Shown: positions 20,123-30,416, counted from the first letter of the stretch. The stretch is DNA of 64,000 nucleotides from Acidocella aminolytica 101 = DSM 11237 (GCF_900129125.1 NZ_FQVJ01000004.1:1-64000), one strand, 5' to 3'. The notes: a model not told the origin generated them from the sequence alone. Numbers and translations are program-made.

Positions 20123-21166
20123 ATGCCCGACGCCATGAACCAGACCGCCATCGCCACCCAGCAATTCGACGCCTTGCAAAAACGCGGAGCGGACTTCCTC
20201 GGCACGCGCCTTGCCTTTCTTGGCGGCGCGATGAGCTGGGTCTCCGAAAGGAATCTGGTCTCCGCCATTTCCAATGCGGGCGGATTCGGCGTGATTGCCT
20301 GCGGCGCGATGCCGCCCGCCCTGCTGGAAAAAGAAATTGAGGCCACCAAAGTCCTGACCGACAAGCCTTTTGGCGTGAATCTCATCACCATGCACCCGGA
20401 CCTGACTGAACTGGTCGACGTGTGCGTTCGCCAGAAGGTCGGGCATGTGGTGTTTGCGGGCGGTATTCCTTCCTCCGCGCATATCAATGGGGCGAAGAAA
20501 GGCGGCGCCAAGGTTATCGCCTTCGCTCCGGCTCTGGTTCTGGCCAAGCGGCTGGTGAAATCCGGCGCGGACGCGCTGGTGATTGAAGGCTCCGAGGCGG
20601 GCGGGCATATCGGCCCGGTTTCGCTCACAGTGCTGGCGCAGGAAATCCTGCCCAACATCACCGAGGTGCCGGTGTTTGTCGCGGGCGGGATCGGCCGAGG
20701 CGAAGCGATTCTGGCTTATCTGGAAATGGGTGCCGCCGGAGTGCAACTCGGCACGATGTTCGCGGCCTCCGCCGAAAGCATCGCGCATGAGAATTTCAAG
20801 AAAGCTTTCCTGCGCGCGGCTGCACGCGATGCAATGCCCAGCGTGCAGCTTGACGACCGGTTCCCCGTTATCCCTGTGCGCGGGCTGGTGAATGAGGGCA
20901 CCAAGCGCTTCATGCGGCATCAGGCTGAGGTGGTGCAGAAATTCCAGTCCGGCGAACTGGACAAACCCGCCGCACAGCTTGAGATCGAGCATTTCTGGGC
21001 AGGTGCTCTGCGCCGCGCAGTGATTGAGGGCGATGTGGAAAGCGGCTCCGTGATGGCGGGCCAGTCTGTCGGCATGGTGACGTCGGTGCAGCCGGTGGCC
21101 GACATCATTGCCGCATTGCGGGCGCAAGGGATTGCCGCATTGGCGGCGCGGAACACAGGAGGCTGA
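20123..21166 (+). CDS. Nitronate monooxygenase-like FMN enzyme
   Basis: The 347-residue protein is a TIM-barrel FMN oxidoreductase of the 2-nitropropane dioxygenase/FabK group. It shows FLGGAMSWVSERNLVSAISN, GGFGVIACGAM, the flavin-phosphate region VIEGSEAGGHIG, VFVAGGIGRGEAILAYLEMGAAGVQLGT and a C-terminal helical part. Members act either as nitronate monooxygenases or enoyl-ACP reductases; this sequence does not settle it. It lies 2 bases after lysC and its stop overlaps the Shine-Dalgarno region of ptsP, so the three form an operon. Confidence 0.88.
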   Translation: MPDAMNQTAIATQQFDALQKRGADFLGTRLAFLGGAMSWVSERNLVSAISNAGGFGVIACGAMPPALLEKEIEATKVLTDKPFGVNLITMHPDLTELVDVCVRQKVGHVVFAGGIPSSAHINGAKKGGAKVIAFAPALVLAKRLVKSGADALVIEGSEAGGHIGPVSLTVLAQEILPNITEVPVFVAGGIGRGEAILAYLEMGAAGVQLGTMFAASAESIAHENFKKAFLRAAARDAMPSVQLDDRFPVIPVRGLVNEGTKRFMRHQAEVVQKFQSGELDKPAAQLEIEHFWAGALRRAVIEGDVESGSVMAGQSVGMVTSVQPVADIIAALRAQGIAALAARNTGG

Positions 21167-21170
21167 CATT
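21158..21170 (+). promoter_or_regulatory. Perfect Shine-Dalgarno before an ATT codon (ptsP start)
   Basis: AGGAGG at 21158-21163 overlaps the last codons of the upstream gene. It is followed by TGAC and then ATT at 21168. No ATG or GTG occurs in frame nearby, and the only other candidates are TTG codons at 21108 and 21132 upstream of this ribosome-binding site. Confidence 0.55.
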
Positions 21171-23423
21171 TCTTCACCGCCGACCCGCCGGCGCAAAAAA
21201 CCCAAATTCGGTGATACGCGCCAGCTTTTTGCCGCGTTACGGGAGAACCTTGCCACTGGCACGGCCTCCTTGGCGGATTTTGCCAAGCTAATTGCCGAGG
21301 GGCTGGTGGCGAACGGCGCCGTTATCTACATCACCCGACCGGGTGAGATCCTGGAATTGGCGGCCACTTATGGCCTGAACGTATCCGCCGTGGGCCGCAC
21401 CAAGCTGCGGGTTGGTGAAGGCATTGTCGGTCTCGCCGCAGCCTCGGGCGATATACAAAACCTGCCAGACGTGCAGAACCACCCGCGCTATGTTTACCGC
21501 GCCGAAACCGGCGAGGAAAACATGGCCTCCATGCTCGCTGTGCCGGTGAAGCGGGCCGGACGCACTCTGGGCGTGATCGCGGTCATGTCCCGGGAGGTCC
21601 GCACCTATGCCCCAGTGGAGGTAGAATCCCTCGCCACCGTGGCGATGCTGCTGGCCGAGATTTTGTCCCGCGCCGGCGCCTCTGATGTTGGTGAAGAAGG
21701 CTTCTCAGAAACCCTGCCCCGCCGTTATGCTGGGCATGTGCTGTCCTCCGGCATCGCGCGCGGTCAGGTTCTGGCCTATGGCGCCGCCGCGCCCATCGCA
21801 AATCTGCTGACCGAGGACACCGAAGCCGAGCTGAAACGGCTGGAAGACGCGGTCGAGGAAGCCAACAAAACCCTGGACGGGCTAATCACCGCGAATATTC
21901 CCGGCGGGAATGCCTCGCGCGATGTGCTGGACGCTTACCGCATGGTGGCGCAAAGCTCCGGCTGGCTGACCCAGGTGCGCGCCGCCATCAGTGACGGCCT
22001 AACCGCCGAAACCGCCGTGGACAAAATCGCTCGCCAGCTGCGTGAGCGTATGCGCCGCGTGGCCGATCCTTATCTACGAGAGCGCCTAGCTGACATTGAG
22101 GACATGGTTAACCGGCTGATGGTGGCGCTGGGCGGCATGGCCCCCAAGCCTGAGCGTGCGGACGGCATGGTCTTGATCGTGCGCCGCCTTGGCCCTGCTG
22201 ATCTGCTGGACTGGCATACGCGCGGCATCGCGGGCATCGCCATTGAGGAAGCCAGCGCCTCCGGCCATGCCGCGATTCTGGCGCGCGCCCTTTCCATCCC
22301 CGCCTTGCAGGTGGAGCGAGGGGCGGTTGAAGCCGCGGTGGAGGGCGAACTTGCACTGCTGGATGCCGAGGAGGGCACGCTGGTGCTGCGGCCGGAGCCC
22401 GAGGTTATCCAGGTCTATGATCACGCTTTGGCCGCCCGCAATGAGCGTGCCGCTGCGCTGGCCAATTACCGGGATGTGCCCGCCATCACGAAGGATGGCA
22501 CCGAGATGACCTTGATGTTGAATGTCGGGCTGGCGCTGGAACTGGATCAACTCGATCGCACCGGCGCGGATGGTATCGGACTTTACCGCACGGAAATCGC
22601 AGCGCTGGCGGCTGGTGGCATTCCGGATGTGGCGGGCCAGGCCGCTGAATATGGTAAGGTAATGGACCGCGCCAATGGCCGCCCGGTGCAGTTCCGCACG
22701 CTGGACCTGGGGGCCGACAAGCTGCTGCCTGGTGAAACCGCCCAAACCGAGGAAAACCCAGCTATGGGCTGGCGCTCCTTGCGCATTGGGCTGGACCGCC
22801 CAGCAATTCTACGCCGTCAGCTTCGTGCCTTGCTGCTGGGCGCCCAAGGGCGGCCGCTGAAGGTTATGTTTCCGATGGTCGCCACGGTTGAGGAATTCCG
22901 CGCCGCCCGCGACCTGCTGGAAGCCGAGGCTGGACGAATCCGTCCCACGCCGGAACGGCTGGAAGCCGGCACCATGCTGGAAGTGCCTTCTCTATTGTTC
23001 CAGCTTCCCGGCTTGCTGGCAGAGGCTGACTTCATTTCGGTTGGCACCAACGACCTGATGCAGTTCCTGTTCGCGGCGGATCGCGGTACGCCGGAGTTGG
23101 CGGACCGGTACGACACACTCTCCGCCCCCGTGCTTGAAATGCTGGAGAAGCTGGTTACCTATTGCCAGGAAGCCGGGATTCCGCTTTCCGTTTGTGGCGA
23201 AGCTGCGGGGAGGCCACTGGACGCGTTGGCTTTCGCTGCGTTGGGCGTCACCACATTATCTATGTCAGGAGGCGCCATCCTGCCGGTGAAAGCCATGCTG
23301 GTGGAAGCTGATCTTAATGCCTTGCGCCCAGTATTACGTGAATTACGCCGTGCGGGCGCAGCAGGCGGTAGCATCCGCGAACCCCTGGCGGTGTGGGCAC
23401 GTGAACATAATCTCGCAATTTGA
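21168..23423 (+). CDS. ptsP: PEP-protein phosphotransferase PtsP (enzyme I-Ntr) with GAF domain
   Basis: PtsP takes phosphate from phosphoenolpyruvate and passes it to NPr (PtsO), feeding the regulatory nitrogen PTS. Domains in order are an N-terminal GAF sensor (about 20-160), the PEP-utilising N-terminal domain, the phosphohistidine swivel with ASGHAAILARAL (His near 367), and a C-terminal PEP-binding barrel (GIGLYRTEI, FISVGTNDLMQFLFAADRG, SVCGEAAGRPL). From ATT at 21168 the protein has 751 residues. The start codon is unusual; a TTG at 21132 or 21108 is the alternative. lysC next to ptsP is a conserved alphaproteobacterial arrangement. Confidence 0.94.
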   Translation: MSSPPTRRRKKPKFGDTRQLFAALRENLATGTASLADFAKLIAEGLVANGAVIYITRPGEILELAATYGLNVSAVGRTKLRVGEGIVGLAAASGDIQNLPDVQNHPRYVYRAETGEENMASMLAVPVKRAGRTLGVIAVMSREVRTYAPVEVESLATVAMLLAEILSRAGASDVGEEGFSETLPRRYAGHVLSSGIARGQVLAYGAAAPIANLLTEDTEAELKRLEDAVEEANKTLDGLITANIPGGNASRDVLDAYRMVAQSSGWLTQVRAAISDGLTAETAVDKIARQLRERMRRVADPYLRERLADIEDMVNRLMVALGGMAPKPERADGMVLIVRRLGPADLLDWHTRGIAGIAIEEASASGHAAILARALSIPALQVERGAVEAAVEGELALLDAEEGTLVLRPEPEVIQVYDHALAARNERAAALANYRDVPAITKDGTEMTLMLNVGLALELDQLDRTGADGIGLYRTEIAALAAGGIPDVAGQAAEYGKVMDRANGRPVQFRTLDLGADKLLPGETAQTEENPAMGWRSLRIGLDRPAILRRQLRALLLGAQGRPLKVMFPMVATVEEFRAARDLLEAEAGRIRPTPERLEAGTMLEVPSLLFQLPGLLAEADFISVGTNDLMQFLFAADRGTPELADRYDTLSAPVLEMLEKLVTYCQEAGIPLSVCGEAAGRPLDALAFAALGVTTLSMSGGAILPVKAMLVEADLNALRPVLRELRRAGAAGGSIREPLAVWAREHNLAI

Positions 23424-23457
23424 GGAATGCGCCGTTCCGGCGTAAAAGCAGGGTGGC

Positions 23458-24525
23458 ATGGCAGATCATTTGACCGGAACCGGGACTATACAACCTGAAT
23501 ACACGCACCCCGCGGCGCAAGTTGGCGCTGGCTTGCGGGAGGTTCGAGAGCGGCTTGGGCTAAAATTGCCTGAGATCGCGCAAAGGCTGCGTATCCGTAC
23601 GGAGTTCTTGTCCGCCATTGAGGCGGGCGATCTTTCCTCTTTGCCCGGCACGGCCTACCGTGCTGGATTCGTGCGCTCTTACGCCCAAGCGCTAGGGTTG
23701 AATGGCGAGGAGATCCTGGACCGCTTCCGCAACGCAGGGCAAATGGGCGAAGCGCCAAAGACAGAGGTACAATTTCTGGCGCCGGTCCCAGACCGGGGAG
23801 TCCCTAAAGGGGCACTTATCCTGATCGGCTTCGTGATCGTACTGGCAGGTTATGGCCTTTGGTATCGCCATACCGAGCACGAGCGCCGCCTCGCACAATC
23901 CGTAACGCAGGTACCTGCCGCGTTGCAGCCTTTGACCACCCCACCGAAAGTCACGCCTCCCGCCGACACAGCTCCGGCCCCCGCAAAACCTCCGGCAACA
24001 CCATCAACGGCAACCACCACCCTCTCGGCGCAACCGCAAGCCCCAGCCCAACCTGCTTCTGCCACTAGCACACCCACGGCAATTGTACCGCAATCCGCTG
24101 CCAGCCAACCGGCCACAGCGCCAGCCGCGCCCCCAGCGCTGCAAACCAGTGCGACCGCTGTGGCTCCGGCGGCTCCCGCAGCCACGGTCCCAACGGCCGC
24201 GGCAAGCACGCAAGCAACGCCGCCCGGTGCTGGCATGATGATCACCGCGACACAGAATTCGTGGATTCAAGTCACGGCCTCCAATGGCAACATCTTGTTC
24301 AGCAAAGTGCTGAATGCTGGCGATAGCTGGCCTGTACCGCAGATGGCCGGGCTGAAAATGACCACCGGCAATGCTGGCGGCACCATCATCACCACCAACG
24401 GCAAGCCGGGCCAACCACTCGGCGCTGAAGGTGTGGTTTTGCGGGGCTATCAGCTTACCCCGCCTGCCAGCAACGGCACCGCCGCGTCATCCACACCTGC
24501 CCCTTCCACCGGAACCGCCCCGTAA
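23458..24525 (+). CDS. RodZ-like protein (HTH_25, one membrane helix, DUF4115)
   Basis: The 355-residue protein has a RodZ plan. An N-terminal Xre-type helix-turn-helix (about 20-90, GLKLPEIAQRLRIRTEFLSAIE) is followed by a single membrane helix (about 119-138), a long Ala/Pro/Thr-rich periplasmic linker (about 150-255) and a C-terminal beta domain (ITATQNSWIQV, AGDSWPVP). RodZ links MreB to the cell-wall elongation machinery. It lies 34 bases after ptsP and 9 bases before ispG, and the RodZ-ispG pairing is widespread. Confidence 0.88.
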   Translation: MADHLTGTGTIQPEYTHPAAQVGAGLREVRERLGLKLPEIAQRLRIRTEFLSAIEAGDLSSLPGTAYRAGFVRSYAQALGLNGEEILDRFRNAGQMGEAPKTEVQFLAPVPDRGVPKGALILIGFVIVLAGYGLWYRHTEHERRLAQSVTQVPAALQPLTTPPKVTPPADTAPAPAKPPATPSTATTTLSAQPQAPAQPASATSTPTAIVPQSAASQPATAPAAPPALQTSATAVAPAAPAATVPTAAASTQATPPGAGMMITATQNSWIQVTASNGNILFSKVLNAGDSWPVPQMAGLKMTTGNAGGTIITTNGKPGQPLGAEGVVLRGYQLTPPASNGTAASSTPAPSTGTAP

Positions 24526-24534
24526 AGGACCACT

Positions 24535-25659
24535 ATGAACTACCGTGAATATCAACAGATCGACCGCCGCAAATCCCGGCAGATCAGCGTCGGCAATGTG
24601 AAGGTAGGTGGCGATGCGCCGATTTCAGTGCAGACCATGACCAACACTCTCACCACGGATGTGGAAGCCACCGTCGCGCAGATTTTGCGCGCCGAGAAAG
24701 CGGGCGTGGACATTGTGCGCGTCTCCTGCCCGGATGAGGAAAGCACCGCCGCGCTGAAGGAGATCGTGAAGCGCGTGAATGTGCCCATTGTGGCCGATAT
24801 CCATTTCCATTACCGGCGCGGGATCGAGGCCGCGGAGGCTGGCGCCGCCTGCCTGCGTATCAATCCTGGCAATATTGGCAGCGCGGAGCGCGTAAAGGAG
24901 GTCATTAAGGCCGCGCGCGATCATAATTGCTCCATGCGCATCGGCGTAAATGCTGGTTCGCTTGAGAAGCACTTGCTGGAAAAATACGGCGAGCCCAATC
25001 CGGATGCGCTGGTGGAATCCGCCCTGGAACACGCCAAGATCCTCCAAGATCACGACTTCCACGAATTTAAGATCTCGGTGAAGGCCTCTGACGTGTTCAT
25101 GGCCGTGGCGGCTTATCAGCAGCTTGCCGAGCAATGCGACCACCCCCTGCATATCGGCATCACCGAGGCGGGTGGCAAGCGTGCGGGCACCGTCAAATCT
25201 TCCATCGGCCTTGGCTCACTACTCTGGGCCGGCATTGGCGATACCATGCGGGTCTCCCTCTCCGCCGAACCGGAAGAAGAGGTGCTGGTGGGCTGGGACA
25301 TTCTGAAATCGCTAGGTATCCGCCATCGTGGCGTGCGCGTGATCTCCTGCCCCTCCTGCGCGCGCCAGGGGTTCAACGTCATCAAGACGGTGGAAACGCT
25401 GGAAGAACGCCTCGCCCATATCGAGGCGCCGATCACGCTGTCCATCATCGGCTGCGTGGTGAACGGTCCTGGTGAGGCGCTGATGACCGATCTCGGCCTC
25501 ACCGGCGGCGGTAGCGGGCGCCACATGGTCTATGCCTCCGGTAAGACCGACCACACCATCTCTGACGATCAGATGGTGGACCATCTAGTCGAGTTGGTGG
25601 AAAAGAAGGCCGAGCAGATCGAGGCCGACAGGAAAGCCGCACAGCTCGCGGCTGAATAG
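24535..25659 (+). CDS. ispG: 4-hydroxy-3-methylbut-2-enyl-diphosphate synthase IspG
   Basis: IspG is the Fe-S enzyme of the non-mevalonate isoprenoid pathway that turns MEcPP into HMBPP. The 374-residue protein has the TIM barrel ([29 protein letters not shown]) and the C-terminal iron-sulfur domain with CPSCARQGF and [10 protein letters not shown], which supply the three cluster cysteines. The start at 24535 has AAAGGA upstream. A T6 run follows the gene near 25710, but no convincing stem was found. Confidence 0.97.
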   Translation: MNYREYQQIDRRKSRQISVGNVKVGGDAPISVQTMTNTLTTDVEATVAQILRAEKAGVDIVRVSCPDEESTAALKEIVKRVNVPIVADIHFHYRRGIEAAEAGAACLRINPGNIGSAERVKEVIKAARDHNCSMRIGVNAGSLEKHLLEKYGEPNPDALVESALEHAKILQDHDFHEFKISVKASDVFMAVAAYQQLAEQCDHPLHIGITEAGGKRAGTVKSSIGLGSLLWAGIGDTMRVSLSAEPEEEVLVGWDILKSLGIRHRGVRVISCPSCARQGFNVIKTVETLEERLAHIEAPITLSIIGCVVNGPGEALMTDLGLTGGGSGRHMVYASGKTDHTISDDQMVDHLVELVEKKAEQIEADRKAAQLAAE

Positions 25660-25734
25660 CTTCGCATTTTTGAAACGCAGGGCCTCCGGGGCGGGCTACC
25701 GTCCTGGCTTTTTTGTTTTGATGGTGGGACGGAT

Positions 25735-26958
25735 ATGGCAAACCAGTTGCAACCTGTACGCGGCACGAAGGATCTGATCGGCGAGGACGTGGCCCGGCAT
25801 TTCCACGTGATCGAAACTGCGCGCCGCGTCACCAGGCTGTATGGTTTCTCCGAATGGCAGACACCGATCTTTGAGGATACGCGCGTCTTTTCCCGCACAC
25901 TCGGCGAAACCTCCGACGTGGTGACCAAGGAGATGTACACGTTCGAGGATCGCGGGGGTGATTCCCTAACGCTGCGGCCGGAAGGCACAGCTGGTGTATG
26001 CCGCGCGCTCATCACCGGCGGCCTCACCCAGACCCTTCCGCAGAAAGTCTTTTATGCCGGGCCGATGTTCCGGTACGAGCGGCCGCAGAAAGGCCGCTAC
26101 CGGCAGTTCCATCAGATTGGCGTTGAGCTTCTGGGCGCCGCTTCCCCGCTGGCCGACGCAGAAGTGATTTCCGCTGGCTGGCGCATTCTTAACGAGCTCG
26201 GCATCGCCAAGGATGTCGTGCTCAATATCAATACGTTGGGCGACGCGCAGAGCCGCGCCAATTATCGCGACGCGCTGGTGGCCTATTTCTCCGCCCATGC
26301 GGACCAGCTTTCTGAGGACAGCCAACTGCGGCTGGAGAAAAACCCGCTGCGTATTCTGGATTCCAAGGATGAGAACGACAGGAAGCTAGTGGAAAACGCA
26401 CCGCTTATCTACGCGCATCTGACCGATGAAGCCGCAACCTTCTATGAGGGCCTGAAATCCGCCCTCACCGCCTTTGGCGTGCCGTTCGAGGAAAATCCCC
26501 GCATCGTACGCGGGCTGGATTATTATAACCACACCGCCTTTGAATTCGTGACCAATGCGCTGGGCTCGCAAGGCACGGTGATGGCAGGTGGGCGTTATAA
26601 TGGTCTTGTGGAACAGATGGGCGGCCCCAACGTGCCCGGCATTGGCTGGGGGGCGGGCATTGAAAGACTGTCCATGCTTATCCCCCCCCCGCCTGCGACC
26701 GCCTTGCCGGTGGCAGTGATCCCCATGGGGGGCGATGCCGAACCTCAGGCTCTGAGCATCCTGAATCTGCTGCGGGCCAACAATATCGCGGCTGAAACCG
26801 GCTATTCCGGTAACGCCAAGAAGCGGCTGGAACGCGCCAACAAATCAGGTGCAGCCTTTGCCGTGCTGGTGGGCAGCGACCTCAAGTTGAAAAACCTCAC
26901 TGACGGCTCTCAGGAAGACGTTACGCCCGAAGCGATTCTGGAACGGCTTGGCGCATGA
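25735..26958 (+). CDS. hisS: Histidine-tRNA ligase
   Basis: HisRS charges tRNA-His. The 407-residue class II synthetase has [11 protein letters not shown] at the N terminus, motif 2 ([20 protein letters not shown]), the histidine-specific [14 protein letters not shown], motif 3 ([14 protein letters not shown]) and a C-terminal anticodon-binding domain (about 315-407). Its stop overlaps the start of prfA by ATGA. Confidence 0.97.
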   Translation: MANQLQPVRGTKDLIGEDVARHFHVIETARRVTRLYGFSEWQTPIFEDTRVFSRTLGETSDVVTKEMYTFEDRGGDSLTLRPEGTAGVCRALITGGLTQTLPQKVFYAGPMFRYERPQKGRYRQFHQIGVELLGAASPLADAEVISAGWRILNELGIAKDVVLNINTLGDAQSRANYRDALVAYFSAHADQLSEDSQLRLEKNPLRILDSKDENDRKLVENAPLIYAHLTDEAATFYEGLKSALTAFGVPFEENPRIVRGLDYYNHTAFEFVTNALGSQGTVMAGGRYNGLVEQMGGPNVPGIGWGAGIERLSMLIPPPPATALPVAVIPMGGDAEPQALSILNLLRANNIAAETGYSGNAKKRLERANKSGAAFAVLVGSDLKLKNLTDGSQEDVTPEAILERLGA

Positions 26959-28016
26959 GTTCCTCGCTGGAGCATAAACTCGACCGCATCATGGCCCGTG
27001 CTGAGGAGCTGCGTTTCATGCTCTCTGGCACTCTCTCTGGCGATGAATTCGTTAAAGCGTCCAAGGAGCTGTCTGAACTCACGCCCGTGGAGGAGAAAAT
27101 CTCCGCCCTGCGCGATGCCGTAAAACAGACTAAAGAGGCCGAGGCGTTGCTGGCCGACCCGGGCATGAAAGAACTCGCGGAAGCCGAGTTGAACGAGCTG
27201 AAACAGCAACTTCCAGATCTGGAAATGGCCGTGCGGCTAGCCCTGCTGCCGAAAGACGAAGCCGACGACCGCTCCGGCATTCTGGAAATCCGCCCCGCTG
27301 CGGGCGGAGATGAGGCCGGGCTATTCGCGGCTGAATTATTCAGCGCTTATCAAAAATACGCTGCCCTCCAGGGCTGGCGCTTCGAGGTGCTGAATTATGA
27401 CGAGAACGAGCTGGGCGGCATTAAAGGCGCCATGGCAGAGATCACCGGCAAATCCGTCTTCGCCAGGCTGAAATTCGAGTCCGGGGTACACCGCGTTCAG
27501 CGCGTGCCCGCGACGGAAACGCAAGGGCGCATCCATACGTCCACCATAACCGTCGCCGTATTGCCGGAAGCGGAGGAGGTTGATGTGGATATTAACGAAA
27601 ACGATCTGCGCATCGATGTCTATCGTGCCTCGGGCGCTGGCGGACAGCATGTGAACAAGACCGAATCTGCCGTGCGCATCACCCACATTCCCTCGGGCAT
27701 AGTGGTGGCGATGCAGGAGGAGCGCAGCCAGCACAAAAATCGCGCCAAAGCCATGAAGATCCTGCGTTCACGCCTTTATGAGCAGCAACGCCACGCGGCG
27801 GACAGCTCCCGCGCCGCCGACCGTAAGTCCCAGGTTGGCACCGGAGACCGCTCCGAGCGCATCCGCACCTATAACTTCCCGCAAGGGCGGGTAACGGACC
27901 ACCGGATTAACCTCACCCTCCACAAAATCGACCGGGTGATGTTGGGTGAGTTCGACGATATTATCGACGCGCTGATCGCCGAGGATCAAGCGGCCCGGCT
28001 GGCGGAACAGACTTGA
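26955..28016 (+). CDS. prfA: Peptide chain release factor 1
   Basis: RF1 ends translation at UAG and UAA. The 353-residue protein contains the peptidyl-hydrolysis motif in [18 protein letters not shown] and the domain 2/4 region with [19 protein letters not shown]. The segment near residues 180-200 would hold the tripeptide anticodon. It is coupled to hisS upstream and to prmC downstream, whose product methylates the GGQ glutamine. Confidence 0.97.
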   Translation: MSSSLEHKLDRIMARAEELRFMLSGTLSGDEFVKASKELSELTPVEEKISALRDAVKQTKEAEALLADPGMKELAEAELNELKQQLPDLEMAVRLALLPKDEADDRSGILEIRPAAGGDEAGLFAAELFSAYQKYAALQGWRFEVLNYDENELGGIKGAMAEITGKSVFARLKFESGVHRVQRVPATETQGRIHTSTITVAVLPEAEEVDVDINENDLRIDVYRASGAGGQHVNKTESAVRITHIPSGIVVAMQEERSQHKNRAKAMKILRSRLYEQQRHAADSSRAADRKSQVGTGDRSERIRTYNFPQGRVTDHRINLTLHKIDRVMLGEFDDIIDALIAEDQAARLAEQT

Positions 28017-28837
28017 TCCCCACCGCCCAGGCGCTCTCTGAAATAACCGAGCGGCTGAAACAAGCCGGAGTTGAGGAGCCGCGCCGCGAAGCCCGGCTGC
28101 TGCTGGCCTTTGCCCTGGGCACAAACGCCGCCGGGCTACTGGCGCGGGATATGGTGGACCCGCACTGCTATGCAGTCCCCCTCGCCCGCCGCGCCGCGCG
28201 CGAGCCACTGGCTTATATCACGGGCCATAAAGAGTTCTGGGGGCTGGATTTTCTGACCTCACCCGCCACGCTCATCCCCCGGCCAGATACAGAAACGCTG
28301 GTGGAAGCCGTACTGGATTCCGGCCAGACACCACGTGCGATCCTTGATCTGGGCACCGGCACGGGCTGCCTGTTGCTGGCCTGCCTGCATGAATTCCCCA
28401 CCGCTTTCGGCGTGGGGGTTGATTTGAATCCAGACGCTGCGCGCCTTGCCCACAATAACGCGAAGCATCTGGGTCTGGCCCGCCGGGCCGCCTTTCTGGC
28501 CGGAAGCTGGGCCAGCGCGCTCAATCATCAGTTCGATTTTGTTCTTTCCAACCCGCCTTATATCGAAAGTGCCGACATTCCCGGGCTGATGCCCGAGGTA
28601 ACAGCGCATGAGCCTGCCCTGGCGCTGGATGGCGGGGCCAGCGGCCTCATGGCTTATCGACAAATTATCGCGGATTTGCCTAGAATTTTGACCCCAAACG
28701 GTCAGGCTGTCCTTGAACTTGGCGCCAGACAGGCTAAATCTGTTTCTATGTTGGCGCATGAAGCGGGGTTTGAAACCTCACTACGCTGTGACCTAGCGGG
28801 CATAGAGCGCGCCATAATCGTCAAATTCTGCAAATAA
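28013..28837 (+). CDS. prmC: Release factor glutamine N5-methyltransferase PrmC
   Basis: PrmC methylates the glutamine of the GGQ motif in RF1 and RF2. The 274-residue protein has a helical N-terminal substrate domain, then [16 protein letters not shown] (SAM binding) and the catalytic NPPYIES. The start codon appears to be TTG at 28013, overlapping the TGA of prfA, which fits tight coupling. No ATG lies near the family start. Confidence 0.95.
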   Translation: MIPTAQALSEITERLKQAGVEEPRREARLLLAFALGTNAAGLLARDMVDPHCYAVPLARRAAREPLAYITGHKEFWGLDFLTSPATLIPRPDTETLVEAVLDSGQTPRAILDLGTGTGCLLLACLHEFPTAFGVGVDLNPDAARLAHNNAKHLGLARRAAFLAGSWASALNHQFDFVLSNPPYIESADIPGLMPEVTAHEPALALDGGASGLMAYRQIIADLPRILTPNGQAVLELGARQAKSVSMLAHEAGFETSLRCDLAGIERAIIVKFCK

Positions 28838-28984
28838 GCGATTGGCAGAATGAAATTTTGTCGCTAATCACAAGCTGCACGGGCCGATTCGCCTACGAGT
28901 CTCTAGCTAGGGCTGGAGCCAACAAAGGCGAAGCATAGAAATGCCGCACCGTGCAAGCCAGCAGACGAGGATAGACACGAGCCG

Positions 28985-29803
28985 ATGAACATGAAGCGCA
29001 TGCGTGGACGCAACCACCGCTCCGGTGGCGGCGGAGGTGGGTTTCGCAACCAGCAAAACGGCATTCCGCTCAACCGCAACCACGTTTTTGACAGCTCCGG
29101 CCCGGAGATGCGCGTACGCGGCACGGCGCAGCAGCTATTCGACAAATACACGCAGTTAGCGCGTGACGCCGCCTCCTCAGCTGACCGGGTGCTGAGCGAA
29201 GCCTATTACCAGCATGCCGAACATTATTTCCGTGTTCTGAGCGCCATTAATGCTGCGCAGGGGCTGCCTCCGCCGGGCCAGAGCCAGAATAGTGAGGCAC
29301 GCTATAATAATCCGCATCAGGGTGGCGACGCACAGCGCCGTGAATCGGCTGAAGGCGAGGCCCAAGAAGGCCGTGAGCCACGGCAAGAACGGCAAGACAA
29401 CCGCGAAAGCCGTCAGGAGCGCCGCTTCGAACCGCGCCAGCGTCAGGATTTTCAGCCGCGAGAACGCCAGGAGCGTCAGGAGCGCCAATACCGGCCTGCC
29501 GCCCCCATTGCCGACACCCCCATCGATATCAGCTCCGCGCTGGAAGCTGAGCTGCGCGCCGCTTCCCAGGAAGAACCAGTTGGACTGGGCGAGCAACCCG
29601 AGGTGAAGCCGGAAGCCAAGCAGGACACCGCTGAACCGCGCGCCATTCCCATTGTGGCAGACGCTCCGCCGGCAAACGCCCCTGAGCTCACCCTGACCGA
29701 ACCTGCCGCGCCCGCGCCCAAACGCCGTGGCCGTCCGCCGCGCGGCAAAACCACCCCCAAGACCACAAAGGCCACTGCGGCAGAAAAAGAGAAAGCTGAA
29801 TAA
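28985..29803 (+). CDS. DUF4167 domain protein
   Basis: The 272-residue protein begins with a basic Gly/Arg/Asn-rich stretch and the DUF4167 core: FDSSGPEMRVRGTAQQLFDK, then ARDAASSADRVLSEAYYQHAEHYFR (about residues 35-90). The rest is low complexity: Arg/Gln/Glu repeats around RQERQDNR (about 125-175), then an acidic Ala/Pro region and a basic tail KRRGRPPRGK like an AT-hook. Binding of RNA or DNA is plausible but unproven. It follows prmC, as in many alphaproteobacteria, and ends at a strong terminator. Confidence 0.85.
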   Translation: MNMKRMRGRNHRSGGGGGGFRNQQNGIPLNRNHVFDSSGPEMRVRGTAQQLFDKYTQLARDAASSADRVLSEAYYQHAEHYFRVLSAINAAQGLPPPGQSQNSEARYNNPHQGGDAQRRESAEGEAQEGREPRQERQDNRESRQERRFEPRQRQDFQPRERQERQERQYRPAAPIADTPIDISSALEAELRAASQEEPVGLGEQPEVKPEAKQDTAEPRAIPIVADAPPANAPELTLTEPAAPAPKRRGRPPRGKTTPKTTKATAAEKEKAE

Positions 29804-29828
29804 TCCGGGCCGTACGGCCCAACCAAAT

Positions 29829-29857
29829 AAAAAGCCCGGTAAAATACCGGGCTTTTT
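29829..29857. terminator. Bidirectional terminator between DUF4167 gene and infC
   Basis: AAAAAGCCCGGTA and its complement TACCGGGCTTTTT form a stem with A and T runs on both sides, so it can terminate both convergent genes. Confidence 0.93.
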
Positions 29858-29876
29858 GGTTTAGAACGGCCTACGC

Positions 29877-30416
29877 TTATTTCGGCGCCAATACCATAAC
29901 CATCTGGCGCATTTCCAGTTTTGGCATCTGCTCAACCTTGGTGTCAGCCTCCATGTCGCCACGGATACGCTCCAGTACCTTCACGCCCAACTCCTGATGC
30001 GCCATTTCGCGGCCACGGAAACGCAAAGTGACCTTCACCTTGTCGCCCTCGCCAATAAAGCTCTTCATCGCGCGCAGCTTCACTTGGTAGTCATTCTCGT
30101 CGATATTGGGGCGAACTTTCACCTCCTTGATTTCGACGACTTTCTGCTTCTTGCGGGCCTCGTTACGCTTCTTTTGCTGTTCGTATTTGAACTTGCCGTA
30201 ATCGAGAATTTTGGCAACCGGTGGTTCGGCATTCGGGCTGATCTCAACCAGGTCGAGCCCAACGCCATAGGCACGCGCGATCGCGTCCCTGGTGCTAAGC
30301 ACCCCGATCATTTCACCATCTTGGTCGATCAGACGAACCTGCGGGATTCTGATTTCTTCGTTGACCCGGGGGCCCTCACGGGAGGGAGGAACGGGTGGCG
30401 CTGGCGGTCTGGCTAT
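29877..30416 (-). CDS. infC: Translation initiation factor IF-3, with ATA start codon
   Basis: IF3 binds the 30S subunit and checks start codon and initiator tRNA pairing. The first ATG in frame (30311) would give only 144 residues and would cut off the conserved N-terminal segment [17 protein letters not shown]. Extending upstream gives a 179-residue protein starting at an ATA codon (30414-30416), reading [10 protein letters not shown], with AGGAGA 7 bases upstream. infC genes typically use rare non-AUG starts so that IF3 represses its own translation. The N domain covers about 15-85 and the C domain ([19 protein letters not shown]) about 95-175. Confidence 0.93.
   Translation of the reverse strand: MARPPAPPVPPSREGPRVNEEIRIPQVRLIDQDGEMIGVLSTRDAIARAYGVGLDLVEISPNAEPPVAKILDYGKFKYEQQKKRNEARKKQKVVEIKEVKVRPNIDENDYQVKLRAMKSFIGEGDKVKVTLRFRGREMAHQELGVKVLERIRGDMEADTKVEQMPKLEMRQMVMVLAPK

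Noticed and set aside
20102-21286. 394-codon open frame on the minus strand
   Set aside because: It lies fully antisense to the nitronate monooxygenase-like gene; its product is His/Arg/Cys-rich with no domain, as expected from the opposite strand of a high-GC gene.
25660-25734. Possible terminator between ispG and hisS
   Set aside because: A T6 run is present but the upstream GC-rich sequence does not form a stem of more than about four good pairs.
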